DNA of 7,945 nt, from the NCBI GenBank assembly GCA_017379815.1, contig JAFNVK010000005.1:1-7945 (forward strand), in the 5' to 3' direction. Positions 5,955 to 7,945 of the stretch are shown in pieces; the stretch's first letter is position 1; each line of letters opens with the position of its first letter. The notes below the pieces were generated by a model that worked only from the letters and a program-made list of their open reading frames with translations, had not been told where the DNA came from and made no database searches. The DNA comes from Clostridia bacterium (GTDB taxonomy: Bacteria; Bacillota; Clostridia; Oscillospirales; CAG-272). Position numbers and translations under genes: made by a program.

Positions 5955-6910
5955 GAGTCGCAGTCATCGGTCTTGGCGTGATCGGACGCGTTCACGCAAG
6001 GATCCTTCGCGAGAACGGCTCGCTCGGCGCCGTCTGTGACGTTGACGAAGCAAGACTTGCCGACTATACGGACGTTGCGCGCTTTACCGACTACACGCGC
6101 CTTTTGGATGACTTTCGGCCGGATGCCGTGCATATCTGCACGCCGCATCATCTGCACGCAGAGATGGTGATCGCCGCCCTGGAGCGGAATATTCACGTGC
6201 TTTGCGAAAAGCCGCTCTGCATCAGCCACAAGGAGATCGACGCGATCCTTCGTGCCGAGGAGCGCTCCGACGCTTATCTTGGCGTTTGCCTTCAGAACCG
6301 CTACAATCCCGCCAACCGCTTTGCCAAGGAATATCTTGCCGACAAGCAGGTCAGCGCCGCCGTGGCGCACGTGGCCTGGAACCGCGACGCGGATTACTAC
6401 GCCGCCGCGGATTGGCGCGGCAGATGGGAGAGCGAGGGCGGAGGCGTGCTGATCAACCAGGCACTCCACACGCTTGATCTGCTCCAATGGCTTGCCGGCA
6501 AGCCCGAAAGCCTTGTGGCAAACGTCTCCAATCTCACGCTGGACGGCGTGGTTGAGGTCGAGGACACGGCTGTGATCCTCGGAGAAGGGAAGGCGAGACT
6601 TTCCTTCTTTGCCACCAACGGAGCGGGGGAGGACCTTCCCGTGGAGATCACCGTCAAAACGGATGCAGGCATCCTTAAGATCCTGCCCAAGGCCGTTTTG
6701 GCCGACGGGGAGCTGCACACCTTTGAGAGCAACGCCCCCGTCAACGGCAAGGTCTGCTACGGCAACAGTCACGGCACGCTGATTGCGGATTTTTACCGCT
6801 GTATCGCCGAGAATCGGCCTTTCCCCATCAACGGTCGGGAGGGAGCCGAGGTCGTCCGTCTGATCCTCGCGGCCTACGAGAGCCGCGGCAAACGCACGGC
6901 CGTGCGTTGA
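5951..6910 (+). CDS. Gfo/Idh/MocA-family NAD(P)-dependent sugar oxidoreductase (second of pair)
   Basis: A 319-residue dehydrogenase paralogous to the gene before it but about 75 residues shorter. It shows GLGVIG at 7-12, Asp30 after strand 2 (CDVDEAR), the canonical EKP at 86-88 with Lys87, and the substrate-domain motif WRGRWESEGGGVLINQ (155-170), followed by ALHTLD with likely catalytic His173. The same WR..W..EGGGVLINQ..H.LD pattern in both proteins shows they belong to one subfamily; the Pro before the histidine of the first is Leu here. Translation is probably coupled: the ATG lies in an ATGA overlap (5951-5954), with only a weak AGG at 5944-5946. Two such enzymes beside epimerases fit an oxidise-rearrange-reduce scheme, each acting in the opposite direction, or alternatively two different substrates. 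No terminator is seen in the 55 bases before uxaC. Family is certain; substrate unknown. Confidence 0.9.
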   Translation: MRVAVIGLGVIGRVHARILRENGSLGAVCDVDEARLADYTDVARFTDYTRLLDDFRPDAVHICTPHHLHAEMVIAALERNIHVLCEKPLCISHKEIDAILRAEERSDAYLGVCLQNRYNPANRFAKEYLADKQVSAAVAHVAWNRDADYYAAADWRGRWESEGGGVLINQALHTLDLLQWLAGKPESLVANVSNLTLDGVVEVEDTAVILGEGKARLSFFATNGAGEDLPVEITVKTDAGILKILPKAVLADGELHTFESNAPVNGKVCYGNSHGTLIADFYRCIAENRPFPINGREGAEVVRLILAAYESRGKRTAVR

Positions 6911-6965
6911 ATCCCCTTTTCCCCAATGCAGAAAAATACAATAAAATGCAGGAGAAATAAGCAAA

Positions 6966-7945
6966 ATGAAAGCTTTTTTTGACGATTCCGTGCTTTTGCG
7001 CAACGAAAGCGCCCGAATCCTGTTTGAGAAGGTGAAGAATCTTCCCATTATCGACTATCACTGCCACCTCAATCCGCAGATGATCGCCGAGGATCGCAGC
7101 TTCTCGGATATCGGCGAGTTCTGGCTGGCAGGCGACCACTACAAGTGGCGCGCCATGAGAATGTGCGGCGTGGACGAGCAGTATATCACGGGAAATGCCA
7201 CCTTCAAGGAGAAATTCCTGGCTTATGCGCGCATCATGCCCAAGATGATCGGTAACCCGCTTTACTACTGGACGCACATGGAGCTGAAGCAGATCTTCGG
7301 CATCAACCGTCCCCTCAACGCCGAGAGCGCCGAGGAGATCTACGCCGAGGCAAACCGCAAGCTGGCCGATCTTTCGGTGCAAAAGCTTCTGCGCTTCTTT
7401 GGCGTGGAGCGTTTGGCCACCACCGACGATCCCGTGGACACGCTGGAGTTCCACGGCAAGCACGGTGACACGCTCGTTACCCCCACCTTCCGTCCCGACC
7501 AGGTCTACGCGCTTTCCGAGGCCTATCTCGAAAAGCTGGCGGCCGCCGCGGGCATGGAGATCAAAACGCTTGACGATCTGCTCTGCGCGCTCTCCGCGCG
7601 TCTTGACTTCTTCGTCAGCAAGGGATGCTTCATTTCCGACCACGGCTTTGAGCGTTTTCCCACCCATTACGCAAGCCGCGAGCTTGCCAAGCAGCTCTTT
7701 GCAAAGAGAGGCACCTGGAGCGCGGAGGAGCAGGATCTCTTCTTCGGCTTCCTTCTGACCTGGCTAATGAAGGAATACAAGAAGCGCAACATCACCGCGC
7801 AGATCCACTTTGCCGTTACACGAAACGTCAACCGCGAGCTTTTTGAGCAGGTTGGTCCGGATAGCGGACTTGACGTGCTCAGCACGGCGCCCGATCCCAA
7901 GGACCTGATCCGCTTTTTGCAGCAGCTTCCCGACGCCGAGCGTCC
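6966..7945 (+). CDS. uxaC: Glucuronate (uronate) isomerase, N-terminal 326 residues (3' end outside window)
   Basis: The frame is open from ATG 6966 to the window edge. It interconverts D-glucuronate and D-fructuronate, and D-galacturonate and D-tagaturonate, the entry step of hexuronate catabolism in the cytoplasm. Family landmarks, as I recall them from E. coli UxaC, are DYHCHL at 30-35 (metal-binding His32 and His34), GDHYKWRAM (57-64 region), GNPLYYWTH (96-104), ATTDDPVDTLE (151-161), FRPD (175-178), and CFISDH (221-226). The region usually reading YH/LHxGAxRNNN reads IHFAVTRNVN (280-289), a modest variation. The complete protein is normally about 465-470 residues, so about 140 are missing. 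AGGAGA at 6950-6955 is a good ribosome binding site, though 10-11 bases from the start. It follows the second oxidoreductase by 55 bases and ends the visible operon. The link to kdgK and kdgA across the regulatory gap supports a uronate pathway. Confidence 0.95.
   Translation, partial: MKAFFDDSVLLRNESARILFEKVKNLPIIDYHCHLNPQMIAEDRSFSDIGEFWLAGDHYKWRAMRMCGVDEQYITGNATFKEKFLAYARIMPKMIGNPLYYWTHMELKQIFGINRPLNAESAEEIYAEANRKLADLSVQKLLRFFGVERLATTDDPVDTLEFHGKHGDTLVTPTFRPDQVYALSEAYLEKLAAAAGMEIKTLDDLLCALSARLDFFVSKGCFISDHGFERFPTHYASRELAKQLFAKRGTWSAEEQDLFFGFLLTWLMKEYKKRNITAQIHFAVTRNVNRELFEQVGPDSGLDVLSTAPDPKDLIRFLQQLPDAER

Noticed and set aside
6925..6951. AATGCAG repeated 20 bases apart upstream of uxaC
   Set aside because: Seven bases only, the second copy overlapping the ribosome binding site; most likely chance.
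6911..6965. Possible internal promoter (TACAAT at 6937-6942) or terminator before uxaC
   Set aside because: No -35 box lies at a suitable distance and no GC-rich hairpin with a T run is present; read-through from the upstream gene is simpler.
4716..7048. Long antisense open frames (385 and 399 codons) opposite the two oxidoreductases
   Set aside because: They mirror genes with intact family motifs, show no recognisable domains, and arise from strong G/C preference at third codon positions, which removes stops on the opposite strand.

Overview
The window looks like chromosomal sugar-catabolism DNA from an anaerobic, probably gut-type Firmicute (Clostridia-like). This is inferred from strong AGGAG-type ribosome binding sites, an AT-rich promoter region with sigma-A-like hexamers between GC-rich genes, and the families present. 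Coding DNA clearly favours G/C at third codon positions, which explains the long antisense open frames. No RNA gene, insertion sequence, CRISPR array or prophage gene was seen.

Layout: two divergent operons read away from a 229-base regulatory gap (2873-3101). Leftward, in transcription order, are an AraC-family regulator (2872-2099), KDPG aldolase kdgA (2081-1476), 2-keto-3-deoxygluconate kinase kdgK (1479-460), and the start of a GH99-like/WbsX-domain protein that runs off the left edge (422-1). Rightward are two xylose-isomerase-like TIM-barrel proteins (3102-3959 and 3956-4732), two paralogous Gfo/Idh/MocA oxidoreductases (4764-5954 and 5951-6910), and glucuronate isomerase uxaC, which runs off the right edge (from 6966). 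Three gene pairs overlap by an ATGA (kdgA/kdgK, the two TIM barrels, the two oxidoreductases), and no terminator is visible inside either set.

Function: UxaC opens hexuronate catabolism, and KdgK plus KdgA finish it (KDG to KDPG to pyruvate and glyceraldehyde 3-phosphate). The middle steps, fructuronate or tagaturonate reductase and the aldonate dehydratase, are not in the window. The four-gene epimerase/oxidoreductase block between regulator and uxaC is the unusual part. It resembles the oxidise-epimerise-reduce logic of 3-keto-glycoside pathways such as E. coli YcjS/YcjR or the bacterial C-glycoside deglycosylation systems. The inferred picture is a locus that unpacks an unusual uronic-acid-containing glycoside and feeds the released uronate into the KDG pathway. 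The substrate cannot be read from the sequence.

The control region holds a near-consensus promoter for each operon and three copies of an approximately 11-base AGTATAA(C/G)ACA element (two direct, one inverted). Two of these overlap the -10 boxes, making them candidate sites for the AraC-family protein.
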